From JAUPVS01 sp037139495 (GTDB taxonomy: Bacteria > Patescibacteriota > Saccharimonadia > Saccharimonadales > JAUPVS01): a stretch of 26,156 nt of DNA. Below are positions 7,484 to 14,733 of the stretch, piece by piece. Below the pieces are notes generated by a model. It was not told the origin of the DNA and ran no database searches. It saw only the letters and a program-made list of their open reading frames with translations. The position numbers and the translations under genes are program-made. Position 1 is the first letter of the stretch. Every line of letters starts with the position of its first letter. Location: the NCBI GenBank assembly GCA_037139495.1, contig JBAXGG010000012.1, forward strand, positions 1 through 26,156, written 5' to 3'.

Positions 7484-7639
7484 GCCCTCTTTTGTTTGCA
7501 ACTGATAACGCTAAGAATTTGAGCTGGCGGTATATTAAGTCTAAGAAAGTAATTATAAGCTAACTAAAAAGGGCGAAATTAATATCTGGCATAGAAACGG
7601 GTGGGTTGCAAAATAGTTGACCGTACTAGCAGATAAGCT

Positions 7640-10189
7640 TTACAGCCTTTCCGCCTTCAACGTGCTCTTCGCCTTCTCGGCCACCGCATCCAACACACCC
7701 GAAACTTCCGAAGTCTTCATAGTTCGTTCAAGTTTCCACAAAGTCACTCGAAACGAAACGTGCTTGGCGCCGTTTTCGGAACGATAAATGTCCAAGGGAT
7801 CCATCGACCATTCGTAACCGTGTTCCAAAGCTGCTGCTGCCAGCACATCAGAAGCTAAAGCCGACATCGAAGCATACGACGTATTCGCCGGAACTTTAAA
7901 ACTGATGTCTTGTGAAGTGCGAGGATATCTGGCTAGTTGCTTGTAGACTGCGGCCGACAAAGTAATAGCTTTTTGTAGTTGCAGTGGGCCGATCTCAAAG
8001 CCGGCAATAAAGGCCGGCAACTTTAGACTAGCGCGGACTCTGGCGCGAAATTCGCCAACAGAGCCTAGTACGATATCAGTACCAGCCACGCCAACCAAAG
8101 CGGAACGCGATAAATCATATGGTTTCATGACCGGAAAATCTACTGAATTGGCATCGGTAATTGGCGAGTAAGTAAATGTCAGCCCTAGTTGGTTAGCTAG
8201 GTAATCCAGGTACTTACGTGCTTGGTAATAAGGAGCGCCGTCGTAACATTTGGCCGCTTTGTCGTTGGCGGCAAAAACCAACGCTAGCATGTTAATTTCG
8301 GTTGGTAAGCCATGGTCGTCGTCGGTGTGCAGCTTGTTATGAGTCTTGTTCAGCTCAAAAAGAGCGAACTTGTCATTTCCGGCCTTGATGTTGCCATGGA
8401 CTTTGTCTAACAATGATGGCATCAGTGACATGCGAAAGTATTGAAGTTCCGGACTCAAAGCATTAGACAGTTCAAAAGCCAGCATAGGGTCCTGTCCAGT
8501 TTTAGTCAGTAAGTCACGGTGTACAAAACTATAGGTCAATATTTCATTGGCCCCAGCCCGCGATAAAATGTTGCGCATATGTTTTTTAAAATCAATCTGG
8601 GGGTTGGTTTGAGCTGGAGTTAAGTCGCGCATCGGCAACCCTAACGGCAAATGGTCGTAGCCGTACAACCGCCCAACTTCTTCAACAATATCTTCTGGAA
8701 TCGCAATATCCATTCGCCAGAACGGTGCCGTCACTTCCAGCTGGTCATTATGATGGCTAACTTGAAACTCGACGTTCTCCAGCCGCTTTTTCATGTCTAT
8801 CGGATTAAGTTGCAGACCTAAGCGTTCGTTTATGAAACTGGCTCCGACACTAACAGTCGGATTTTTGCTGAGGTGATTTTTAACATCAACCGGTTCGCCG
8901 ACGACGTGAGCCCCGGGTGACACTTCTCCAGTCATTGCGGCGGCTTGATGTAGTACGGCTTCGGTTTGCCAAGGCGATTGACCTTTGTTAAACCGCGTCA
9001 CGGCATCGGTAAACAACCCATGTTCCATACTGGTTTTGCGAATGTTGTACATATCAAAGTTTGCGCTTTCAATAATAATGCGCGTGGTCTTATCATCAAT
9101 TTCGGAGTTGTTGCCGCCCATTACACCACCCAGTGCAATTGTTTTATCTTTGTCGGCAATCAGGATGGCATCTTTACGCGGCTCGATGGTCTTGCCGTCG
9201 AGCAGGGTCAGTTTTTCTTTGGGTTTAGGATTTCTGACGACAATGTGGGCTGTGCCGTCGACGGCAACTTTGTCGAAGTCAAAAGCGTGCAATGGCTGTC
9301 CAGTGGTCAGCATCATGTAGTTGGTCATATCAACGATATTGTTTATGGACTTAACGCCTAGTCTGGAGAGGAAGGTCTGCAACCAAACTGGGCTCGGACC
9401 CACCTTGATACCTGACATAATCAACGCTTGGTAGCGTGGTACCAATCTGGGTATGTCGACTTCAACAGTTAGCCCTTTAACGACAGGGTCCGGTTTGGAC
9501 TCCAGCTTGATTGGCTCGATGTACCATTTTGGCGACGTGAACTTTTTGTTTTGGATGCCAGCCAACTCACGGGCCACACCCAACATGCCAAAGCAATCCG
9601 GCCGATGAGTAAACATCTTATTCTCGATGTCGATAATGGTGTCGTCTAGTCCGTAGAGGTTTTTGAACGGCGTACCAGGTTTGACGTTTTTTATACCAAC
9701 TTCTTCAGACCTAATTTCCAAAATACCATCATGATTATCACTAAAAGCCAGCTCAGCTGGGCTGGCCAACATTCCGTTGCTAACCTTACCTCTTAATTCT
9801 CTTGATTCAAGCGTGAAGTTTTCTTTGTTATAGGTGCTGGGGACGATTGAGCCTGGTGGTAACCAAGCAACATTGAGACCCGCTTTAACGTTGGGAGCAC
9901 CGCAAACTACCTGCACATTGCCATCGCTATCGCGCTTTACTCCTTTGGCCACGCCCCCATCATCAATCATACAAATGTGTAGCTTGTCAGCACCTGGGTG
10001 CTTAACGCAGCTAACCACATGAGACACAATAATACCATCATAACGCTCACTCAGGTTGATAACTTCGTCAATTTCACCGAGTTGGGCACCAATCTTTGAT
10101 ATCAGATCGTCAACTTCTTCTAGTTCAGAGTTATCGCTGCATCCGTACAGTTGGTTTAGCCATTTGAGACTGGTTAATGATATTTTCAT
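7640..10189 (-). CDS. pheT: Phenylalanyl-tRNA synthetase beta subunit
   Basis: The 849-residue protein has the full bacterial PheT architecture: an N-terminal helix, an EMAPII-like tRNA-binding OB domain (about 45-165; HPGADKLHICMIDDG, VVCGAPNVKAGLNVAWLPPG), a B3/B4 editing region (about 210-400; DCFGMLGVARELAGIQ and NNIVDMTNYMMLTTGQPLHAFD), a B5 domain (about 435-510), a catalytic-like core (about 515-750; VEEVGRLYGYDHLP) and a C-terminal FDX-ACB anticodon-binding domain (about 755-849; RYPRTSQDISFKV to TLKAERL). It is slightly longer than the usual ~800. It pairs with PheS to charge tRNA-Phe. Its ATG overlaps the stop of the SGNH hydrolase gene by four bases. Confidence 0.97.
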   Translation of the reverse strand: MKISLTSLKWLNQLYGCSDNSELEEVDDLISKIGAQLGEIDEVINLSERYDGIIVSHVVSCVKHPGADKLHICMIDDGGVAKGVKRDSDGNVQVVCGAPNVKAGLNVAWLPPGSIVPSTYNKENFTLESRELRGKVSNGMLASPAELAFSDNHDGILEIRSEEVGIKNVKPGTPFKNLYGLDDTIIDIENKMFTHRPDCFGMLGVARELAGIQNKKFTSPKWYIEPIKLESKPDPVVKGLTVEVDIPRLVPRYQALIMSGIKVGPSPVWLQTFLSRLGVKSINNIVDMTNYMMLTTGQPLHAFDFDKVAVDGTAHIVVRNPKPKEKLTLLDGKTIEPRKDAILIADKDKTIALGGVMGGNNSEIDDKTTRIIIESANFDMYNIRKTSMEHGLFTDAVTRFNKGQSPWQTEAVLHQAAAMTGEVSPGAHVVGEPVDVKNHLSKNPTVSVGASFINERLGLQLNPIDMKKRLENVEFQVSHHNDQLEVTAPFWRMDIAIPEDIVEEVGRLYGYDHLPLGLPMRDLTPAQTNPQIDFKKHMRNILSRAGANEILTYSFVHRDLLTKTGQDPMLAFELSNALSPELQYFRMSLMPSLLDKVHGNIKAGNDKFALFELNKTHNKLHTDDDHGLPTEINMLALVFAANDKAAKCYDGAPYYQARKYLDYLANQLGLTFTYSPITDANSVDFPVMKPYDLSRSALVGVAGTDIVLGSVGEFRARVRASLKLPAFIAGFEIGPLQLQKAITLSAAVYKQLARYPRTSQDISFKVPANTSYASMSALASDVLAAAALEHGYEWSMDPLDIYRSENGAKHVSFRVTLWKLERTMKTSEVSGVLDAVAEKAKSTLKAERL

Positions 10190-10809
10190 TCTGTTAGCTC
10201 CTCTAGCTTTGGCTTTACTAAATCCGCTAACAATGTGTGACCAGCGTCATTGAGATGGATTTTGTCGTAGCTAAAAACATTTTCATCGGCCGATTCAAAA
10301 GTCTCACGAACGTCAACAAATGTAATTCCGGCGGCTTCGACGATGGCCTTTTGGGCTGCTTCATATTCCACGATTCTTTCGTCAGAGTATTTGGCATCCT
10401 TAAGTGAGACCTCTGGTTCTCTCGTTGGTGTGGTCCCTACAAATAAGATTTTATCACTATGTTTTTTGGCAATATCAATGATAGTTTGAGTATTTCGATT
10501 GAATTGGTCGAGTGGAGTTTCTGGTACAGCATTACGTGTACGCTCATCGTTAGCATTAAAACTAAAAACAAGAATGAACGACCAACTAGCAGAATAGCGC
10601 GCCGTGATTTCAGACTCAAGCCGGGCAAGAATTTTAGTACTTGAGTCACCGCCAATGCCGAGGTTGATAATCTGAACCTTGGTCTGGCCTTCTGACTCTA
10701 ATGTTTGCTGGTGGGCCGCGCGCTTAAGGCGATCTACCCAGCCACCTTGGGTATCCCAGGCTCCGTAGGCAATACTATCGCCAAAGACTAGGACTCGTTT
10801 ATCACTCAC
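10186..10809 (-). CDS. SGNH/GDSL-family hydrolase (lipase/esterase fold)
   Basis: The 207-residue protein shows all four SGNH blocks: GDS with nucleophile S12 (VFGDSIAYG), the glycine block GIGGDSS (about 52-58), a block III Asn in FSFNANDE, and DKIHLNDAGH with D182 and H185. No signal peptide, so it acts inside the cell. The family cleaves ester bonds on lipids, carbohydrates or acyl-modified substrates. Start is GTG at 10809, preceded at 8 nt by GAGGGG. It lies between pheS and pheT and overlaps pheT by ATGA, so it is tied to tRNA synthetase expression. Why an esterase belongs there is unclear; hydrolysis of misacylated species would be speculation. Confidence 0.88.
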   Translation of the reverse strand: MSDKRVLVFGDSIAYGAWDTQGGWVDRLKRAAHQQTLESEGQTKVQIINLGIGGDSSTKILARLESEITARYSASWSFILVFSFNANDERTRNAVPETPLDQFNRNTQTIIDIAKKHSDKILFVGTTPTREPEVSLKDAKYSDERIVEYEAAQKAIVEAAGITFVDVRETFESADENVFSYDKIHLNDAGHTLLADLVKPKLEELTE

Positions 10810-10836
10810 TTGACCGACCCCTCGCTGTTGATATAC

Positions 10837-10854
10837 TGCGCCTGTTTTGGCGCA
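10837..10854. other. Hairpin in the leader of the SGNH-pheT genes
   Basis: TGCGCC and GGCGCA form a perfect 6-bp stem with a 6-nt loop, 28 nt upstream of the GTG at 10809. A second stem (CCAGC 10896-10900 / GCTGG 10908-10912) lies in the same 121-bp gap, after the 109-residue gene. Neither is followed by a T-run on the minus strand, so they are not clear terminators. TATATC just downstream of the first stem (10835-10830) could be an internal -10. No T-box features were seen. Confidence 0.35.
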
Positions 10855-10930
10855 CTTTGTTTATGACTATTACCAGTTATTTCCAGGGACTTGATCCAGC
10901 CTCTAACGCTGGTCTTTTCATTAACCCAGC

Positions 10931-11260
10931 TCACCTGTTCCTCCGCGCAGCCAAAGCGTACTGCGTAAAATACTGTTCTATTTTATCGGCGTCATCGGCG
11001 AATGTATCGTTAAAGAACAGTGCCAGGTACTGATCTTTGGCCCGTAAAACCTCTTTGGTACGCGGAGATTTGTTTTGCACAAGTCCGTCAGTGGTAGCAT
11101 CAAACAGGTCTAAAGCCCGATCCAGGGCACCATTAAAGCGCTCGGTGTCGTTTACCCTGTAGGCCTTAATTGAGCGACCAACTTCGCTGCCGATGTTGCC
11201 CATCTGTTCCTGCATAGTCATGCTCGCCCACCTAGCGCGGTCAACCTGGAAATTACTCAT
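10931..11260 (-). CDS. Small helical protein between pheS and pheT, function unknown
   Basis: The 109-residue, apparently all-helical soluble protein reads as two or three helices: MTMQEQMGNIGSEVGRSIKA (14-33), FNGALDRALDLFDATTDGLV (43-62) and TKEVLRAKDQYLALFFND (68-85), with an acidic then basic tail (AARRNR). The pattern 'EQMxNIGSEVxR...RALDLxDxT...EVLRAxxxYLxxF' looks like a widespread small family of bacterial four-helix-bundle-like proteins, but I cannot name it. It overlaps the upstream DUF5674 gene by 8 nt, so it belongs to the pheS transcript. Confidence 0.72.
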   Translation of the reverse strand: MSNFQVDRARWASMTMQEQMGNIGSEVGRSIKAYRVNDTERFNGALDRALDLFDATTDGLVQNKSPRTKEVLRAKDQYLALFFNDTFADDADKIEQYFTQYALAARRNR

Positions 11261-11594
11261 GGACTATCTCTGCGACAATCTGGGCGATCTGCTGCTGGAT
11301 TTCGGAACTCTCGACCGTACGGGTGTTGTTGTGCTGTCGTGGTCTGATATTAATCATCGAATCAAACTCAATGAACCTGTCAGTACCAAACTGGCCTGGA
11401 AACATGTTAAATCCCCATAGATCATCCTGCTTAGACCCGTTCTCTAGTAAATACTGCTCCTCGTCTACATGCATTTCGGCATCAACTACTACTAGCTTTT
11501 TGCTAATATCTACCACGGCTTTAACCAACGGGTCATACATTTTGGCAGCCATATCATTAAGATCTTTTACTGATATTGTAGTTACTTGTTTCAT
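11253..11594 (-). CDS. DUF5674 family protein
   Basis: The 113-residue protein matches my recollection of DUF5674: an N-terminal helix (ISVKDLNDMAAKMYDPLVKA), then VDISKKLVVVDAEMHVDEEQ (29-48), LLENGSKQDDLWGFNMFPGQ, and IEFDSMINIRPRQHN, then a C-terminal helix. The conserved GSKQxxLWGxNxxP and FDSMINIRPxQ segments support the call. The fold resembles PDDEXK/MazG-style small domains only loosely; function is unknown. It begins inside the pheS stop (ATGA overlap) and overlaps the next gene by 8 nt, so it is translationally linked in the phe cluster. Confidence 0.82.
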   Translation of the reverse strand: MKQVTTISVKDLNDMAAKMYDPLVKAVVDISKKLVVVDAEMHVDEEQYLLENGSKQDDLWGFNMFPGQFGTDRFIEFDSMINIRPRQHNNTRTVESSEIQQQIAQIVAEIVHE

Positions 11595-12625
11595 TTAAAT
11601 TGCCTCAAAAATTCGAGTTTACCGGATTCGCTGTGGCGGACATCCTCGATGTTTTCCTTCATCATCACCAATCGGTCGATGCCCATGCCCCAGGCAAAGC
11701 CTGTGTACTCATTAGGATCGATACCGGCCATCTTGAGAACATGGGGGTGGATCATGCCACAGCCAAGTAATTCGATCCAACCAGCGTAGGAGCATATTGG
11801 GCAGCCTTTTTTTGCACAAAATGGGCAACTTATGGCAAACTCGAAGCTAGGTTCAGTAAACGGGAAGTAGAAGGGTTGGGTTTTAACGTCCAGTTCCTGC
11901 TGGTAATACTCTTCTAGAAAAGTTTTGAGCGTTGCGATCAAGTTGCCGGCATTAATGCCCTTGCTTACGTATACTCCTTCCAGCTGATAAAAGGTATGCT
12001 CGTGCCGAGCGTCGAGATCTTCGTTTCGAAAAACACGGCCCGGAATAACGGTAGCAATTGGCTGCCCCGCCTCCAGATCCTTTTTGCCAGCTTTGAGTAC
12101 CCGGTTTTGCATGGTGCTAGTGTGGGCCGGAGCGATTAAGCCCTCCTTAGTCATGAAGGTGTCATAGTCGTCGCGAGCCGGATGGTCCTTCGGAAAGTTA
12201 AGAGTCTCGAACATGTGATAGTCGTCGTCTATTTGGCGCGACTCGATAGCCGTAAAGCCCATCCGATAAAAAATACTCAGAACTTTGTCTAGTTCGGTCA
12301 TCAACGGATGTCTCGATCCCTGTTCGGCACTTAACAGGCTTGGCTTGTTGTTACCTACGTTGACATCAAAAGGTGCCGTAACATCAATAGGATCGAGCTT
12401 TTCGCCTTCAACATGAGCTTCGGCTACCTGATTGGCTAAATCAGCTTTAAGCTTGTTAATCTCCTTACCAAACATCGCTTTTTCTTCTGGTTTTAGAGTC
12501 GGCAACTCAGCATAAAGGGCCTTTAGCTCAATAGCTCGTAAAATAGTAGCTTTATCTTTTAGCTCCTCTAGTCGTTTTTGCAGCAACTCGGCGACGTCAG
12601 CAATCTTCTTATTTTGGTAGCTCAT
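11591..12625 (-). CDS. pheS: Phenylalanyl-tRNA synthetase alpha subunit
   Basis: The protein is 344 residues from the ATG at 12625. An N-terminal coiled coil (about 10-90) is followed by the class II catalytic core: motif 1 region GSRHPLMTELDKVLSIFYRM, motif 2 IPGRVFRNEDLDARHEHTFY, and motif 3 FAWGMGIDRLVMM near the C-terminus. A four-cysteine insertion CPFCAKKGCPIC before SYAGWIELLGCGMIHP resembles a small zinc knuckle seen in several candidate-phylum and other PheS proteins. A GTG at 12670 is in frame but would overlap the divergent yajQ-like gene; TATACT 10 nt before 12625 supports the ATG. First gene of the phe cluster, coupled by ATGA to DUF5674. Confidence 0.96.
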   Translation of the reverse strand: MSYQNKKIADVAELLQKRLEELKDKATILRAIELKALYAELPTLKPEEKAMFGKEINKLKADLANQVAEAHVEGEKLDPIDVTAPFDVNVGNNKPSLLSAEQGSRHPLMTELDKVLSIFYRMGFTAIESRQIDDDYHMFETLNFPKDHPARDDYDTFMTKEGLIAPAHTSTMQNRVLKAGKKDLEAGQPIATVIPGRVFRNEDLDARHEHTFYQLEGVYVSKGINAGNLIATLKTFLEEYYQQELDVKTQPFYFPFTEPSFEFAISCPFCAKKGCPICSYAGWIELLGCGMIHPHVLKMAGIDPNEYTGFAWGMGIDRLVMMKENIEDVRHSESGKLEFLRQFK

Positions 12626-12635
12626 AATTAAACCC

Positions 12636-12657
12636 AGTATATCATTTGTGTTACTCT
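12636..12657. promoter_or_regulatory. Back-to-back -10 elements between pheS and the yajQ-like gene
   Basis: The 38-bp divergent gap carries TATACT on the minus strand (12641-12636, 10 nt before the pheS ATG) and TACTCT on the plus strand (12652-12657, 6 nt before ATG 12664). No -35 hexamers can be assigned, and the two polymerase footprints would overlap. Confidence 0.45.
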
Positions 12658-12663
12658 GTTGAT

Positions 12664-13161
12664 ATGGCACAATTTTCTTTTGATATCGTTAGTGAATTCG
12701 ACAAGGCTGAGGTTAACAATGTCTTTGACCAGGCACAACGCGAAATCGCAGCCCGCTACGACTTCAAGGGCACGCCGGCCCTGTTAGAATGGTTGAATTC
12801 CGACAAAACCGGGCTAAAAGTTACCGGCAATAGCGATTACCAGATTGAATCTATCCTCGATATCATCCGTAAAAAACTAGCTACCCGTGGACAATCCCAA
12901 AAACTCCTGAATGTCTCAGGCGCCCCTGTTGTAGCCAACCTAAAAACCACTCTAGAAGTCCCTTTCCAGCAAGGTTTAGACTCCGAAAAGGCTAAGAAGA
13001 TAACCAAGCTAGTGCAGGCCGAACTACCCAAGGTTAAAACTTCGATTCAGGGCGAGACAGTCCGCGTAGTTAGCAGCTCAAAGGATGATCTGCAAGCTGT
13101 TCTACAAATTATCCAGTCGGGGGACTTCGATTTTCCGTTGAACTTTACCAACTACCGCTAA
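12664..13161 (+). CDS. YajQ-family nucleotide-binding protein
   Basis: The 165-residue protein begins FSFDIVSEFDKAEVNNVFDQ and contains EIAARYDFKGT (31-41), the signature of YajQ/DUF520, followed by two similar alpha/beta halves and ending SGDFDFPLNFTNYR, the family's conserved C-terminus. YajQ proteins bind nucleotides, and some bind cyclic di-GMP or RNA. Length equals the family norm (about 163). I chose ATG 12664 over an in-frame alternative start at 12646 because the MAQFSFD N-terminus is canonical and the -10-like TACTCT lies 6 nt ahead. Confidence 0.92.
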   Translation: MAQFSFDIVSEFDKAEVNNVFDQAQREIAARYDFKGTPALLEWLNSDKTGLKVTGNSDYQIESILDIIRKKLATRGQSQKLLNVSGAPVVANLKTTLEVPFQQGLDSEKAKKITKLVQAELPKVKTSIQGETVRVVSSSKDDLQAVLQIIQSGDFDFPLNFTNYR

Positions 13162-13253
13162 AACGCTTTGATTGCACGGATCGGCTGGCTTTTTTGTGCT
13201 TAAAACGGATTTTTAGTGAAGTTTTTTTCTAATTCATAACTTCTTAATTAAAA

Positions 13254-13267
13254 ACGAATGCATTCGT
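13254..13267. repeat. 14-bp perfect palindrome in an AT-rich intergenic region
   Basis: ACGAATGCATTCGT is a perfect inverted repeat about 65 bp upstream of the -10 of the first glycosidase. The 183-bp gap 13162-13344 also has a GAAGTT/AACTTC stem (about 13218-13243) and T-runs after the yajQ-like stop that might help terminate transcription, without a convincing GC stem. The palindrome could be an operator. Confidence 0.35.
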
Positions 13268-13328
13268 AGAAAAATCACGATAGTTAAAAAAACAAACCCA
13301 GGTTCTACCTAGCATAATAAGGTTAAAG

Positions 13329-13337
13329 TGTTATAGT
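13329..13337 (+). promoter_or_regulatory. Extended -10 (TGTTATAGT) before the first glycosidase
   Basis: TATAGT (13332-13337) preceded by TGn, 7 nt upstream of ATG 13345; no -35 visible. Fits the leaderless pattern. Confidence 0.5.
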
Positions 13338-13344
13338 AAGTATT

Positions 13345-14715
13345 ATGGAAAGCCGTACAACTTCCCAAATCTACGACAGTAGTGCGGATGTACTTGCCAA
13401 AAATTATGTAAATGGCTTCCCCGTGCCTGACTTGCGGCTCTTTAGAGGATCGATGTTTAGCTGGGATTCGGCAATCATCAATGAGGCTCTAGCCTACGAA
13501 AACCCGTACCAAGCCGCTAACAATATTCGTTTAGCAATACGATACCAAGCGCCTAATGGTCAACTGCCCAATGATGTCTCGACCGGAGGCAGATTAGGCC
13601 GCCTGCAGAGTTTAGTACACCAGGGTAATTATGGTTCAAGCTCACCCGAGCACCACACTACTAGTCGTATTACCCAGCCACCCTTGTTATTTGATGCTGC
13701 ACTTGAGGTCGGCAAGCACCTTCCAACCGACGAACGAAAAAGATTCTACAAAGACGTTTTTCCGCCATTTAAGCGTTACGCAGATTTCTTACTGACTGAA
13801 AGAACTGACAACGACGGCCTTATTATCAATTTACATGCCTATGAAACTGGCATGGACGATACACCGCCTTGGGCCGAAACTATGTATGCCAACTGGGAGA
13901 ATGAATCGGAGTTAGTCCAACTAGCAACTGCTTTTTGTACCGCCGCAATCAATATCGGCCGTCACGCCCTGACAGATTGCCGGCCATCTTTACTTCATGA
14001 CCGCCTACCGATCTCCGATAGAGCCTCTAATATGAATGTACTAGTAAACTGGTTCCAGACTCGCCGTTTAGGCAAGGCTGGTTATGAACTTGGAGCTGCC
14101 ATGGCCGATCCGATGATTACTCTTATTAAGGACGTTGGTTTTAATGCTATTGCCGCGCATGCCTTTGCCAGTTTACAGGAAATTGCCGAAGAAATTGTTG
14201 ACCCAGCCTTCACGTTAGATACGGAACTAGCTAATAAAATAGGTAAACAACAGCGGGCCGTGCACAAAGAACTTTGGGATGAAAAGTCTCAAAGTTATTA
14301 CAGCAAAAATGCTCGCAATAACCAACTTATTCCAATCCAGACTATTAGTAGCATATTACCCCTTATGGCGTTGCCCCCTAAAGAACGCCAAGAAAAATTA
14401 GTCTCTGATCTTTTCTCTGGGCGTAAATTTGACGCCCGCTTTATGGCTGTACCGCTTGACTCAGTATTCCATCGTCCATCTTATTGGCAAGGCATGATTT
14501 GGCCGATGATAGAGGTCGCCGGTGCTAAAGCACTCAGCGCCTGCGGTTTCGTCGATGAGCAGCAGATGATTGAAGATGCGGCACTACGCCGCCCACACCC
14601 TGAGGTCAAAAGCGAATTTCGACACCCAATTACCCAGGTTCCATTAGGTACGCTAGGTTTCGGCCCGGCCGCCGGACGTGACATCATATTTATACAGCAT
14701 CTTAAAAAACAATAA
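13345..14715 (+). CDS. MGH1/GH63-like (alpha/alpha)6 glycosidase, paralog 1
   Basis: The 456-residue cytoplasmic protein has a helical-barrel glycosidase layout related to mannosylglycerate hydrolase, GH63 and trehalase-like enzymes. Landmarks: SMFSWDSA (36-43; the WDS motif), NGQLPND (71-77), SRITQPP (107-113), and HAYETGMDDTPPW (164-176), whose D171 or D172 is the likely catalytic acid. SYWQGMIWPM comes near the C-terminus. In the C-terminal segment the usual FYEYF...NFSWTAA signature, which carries the catalytic base, is absent. The sequence there is SEFRHPITQVPLGTLGFGPA, so the base may be one of the nearby glutamates or be missing. It is followed 18 bp later by a paralog. Likely substrates are small alpha-glucosides/mannosides or storage sugars; specificity unknown. 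Confidence 0.8.
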   Translation: MESRTTSQIYDSSADVLAKNYVNGFPVPDLRLFRGSMFSWDSAIINEALAYENPYQAANNIRLAIRYQAPNGQLPNDVSTGGRLGRLQSLVHQGNYGSSSPEHHTTSRITQPPLLFDAALEVGKHLPTDERKRFYKDVFPPFKRYADFLLTERTDNDGLIINLHAYETGMDDTPPWAETMYANWENESELVQLATAFCTAAINIGRHALTDCRPSLLHDRLPISDRASNMNVLVNWFQTRRLGKAGYELGAAMADPMITLIKDVGFNAIAAHAFASLQEIAEEIVDPAFTLDTELANKIGKQQRAVHKELWDEKSQSYYSKNARNNQLIPIQTISSILPLMALPPKERQEKLVSDLFSGRKFDARFMAVPLDSVFHRPSYWQGMIWPMIEVAGAKALSACGFVDEQQMIEDAALRRPHPEVKSEFRHPITQVPLGTLGFGPAAGRDIIFIQHLKKQ

Positions 14716-14719
14716 GCGT

Positions 14720-14725
14720 TATACT
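14720..14725 (+). promoter_or_regulatory. -10 hexamer TATACT before the second glycosidase
   Basis: TATACT 8 nt upstream of ATG 14734, located in the 18-bp gap after paralog 1. An internal promoter that would give a leaderless transcript; read-through from paralog 1 is also likely. Confidence 0.42.
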
Positions 14726-14733
14726 AAGAGGTA

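Noticed and set aside
7484..7639. Possible bidirectional terminator (GCCCTCTTTT pairing with AAAAAGGGC about 80 nt away)
   Set aside because: The loop is too long and there is no compact GC stem followed by a T-run.
8966..9361. Plus-strand ORFs inside pheT (8966-9361, 8985-9320, 9834-10022)
   Set aside because: They are antisense shadows of a well-conserved gene, with no own promoter or family signal.
10810..10930. T-box or Phe-codon attenuation leader for pheT
   Set aside because: No T-box consensus is seen and the only short ORF on the minus strand (14 codons) has no Phe codons.
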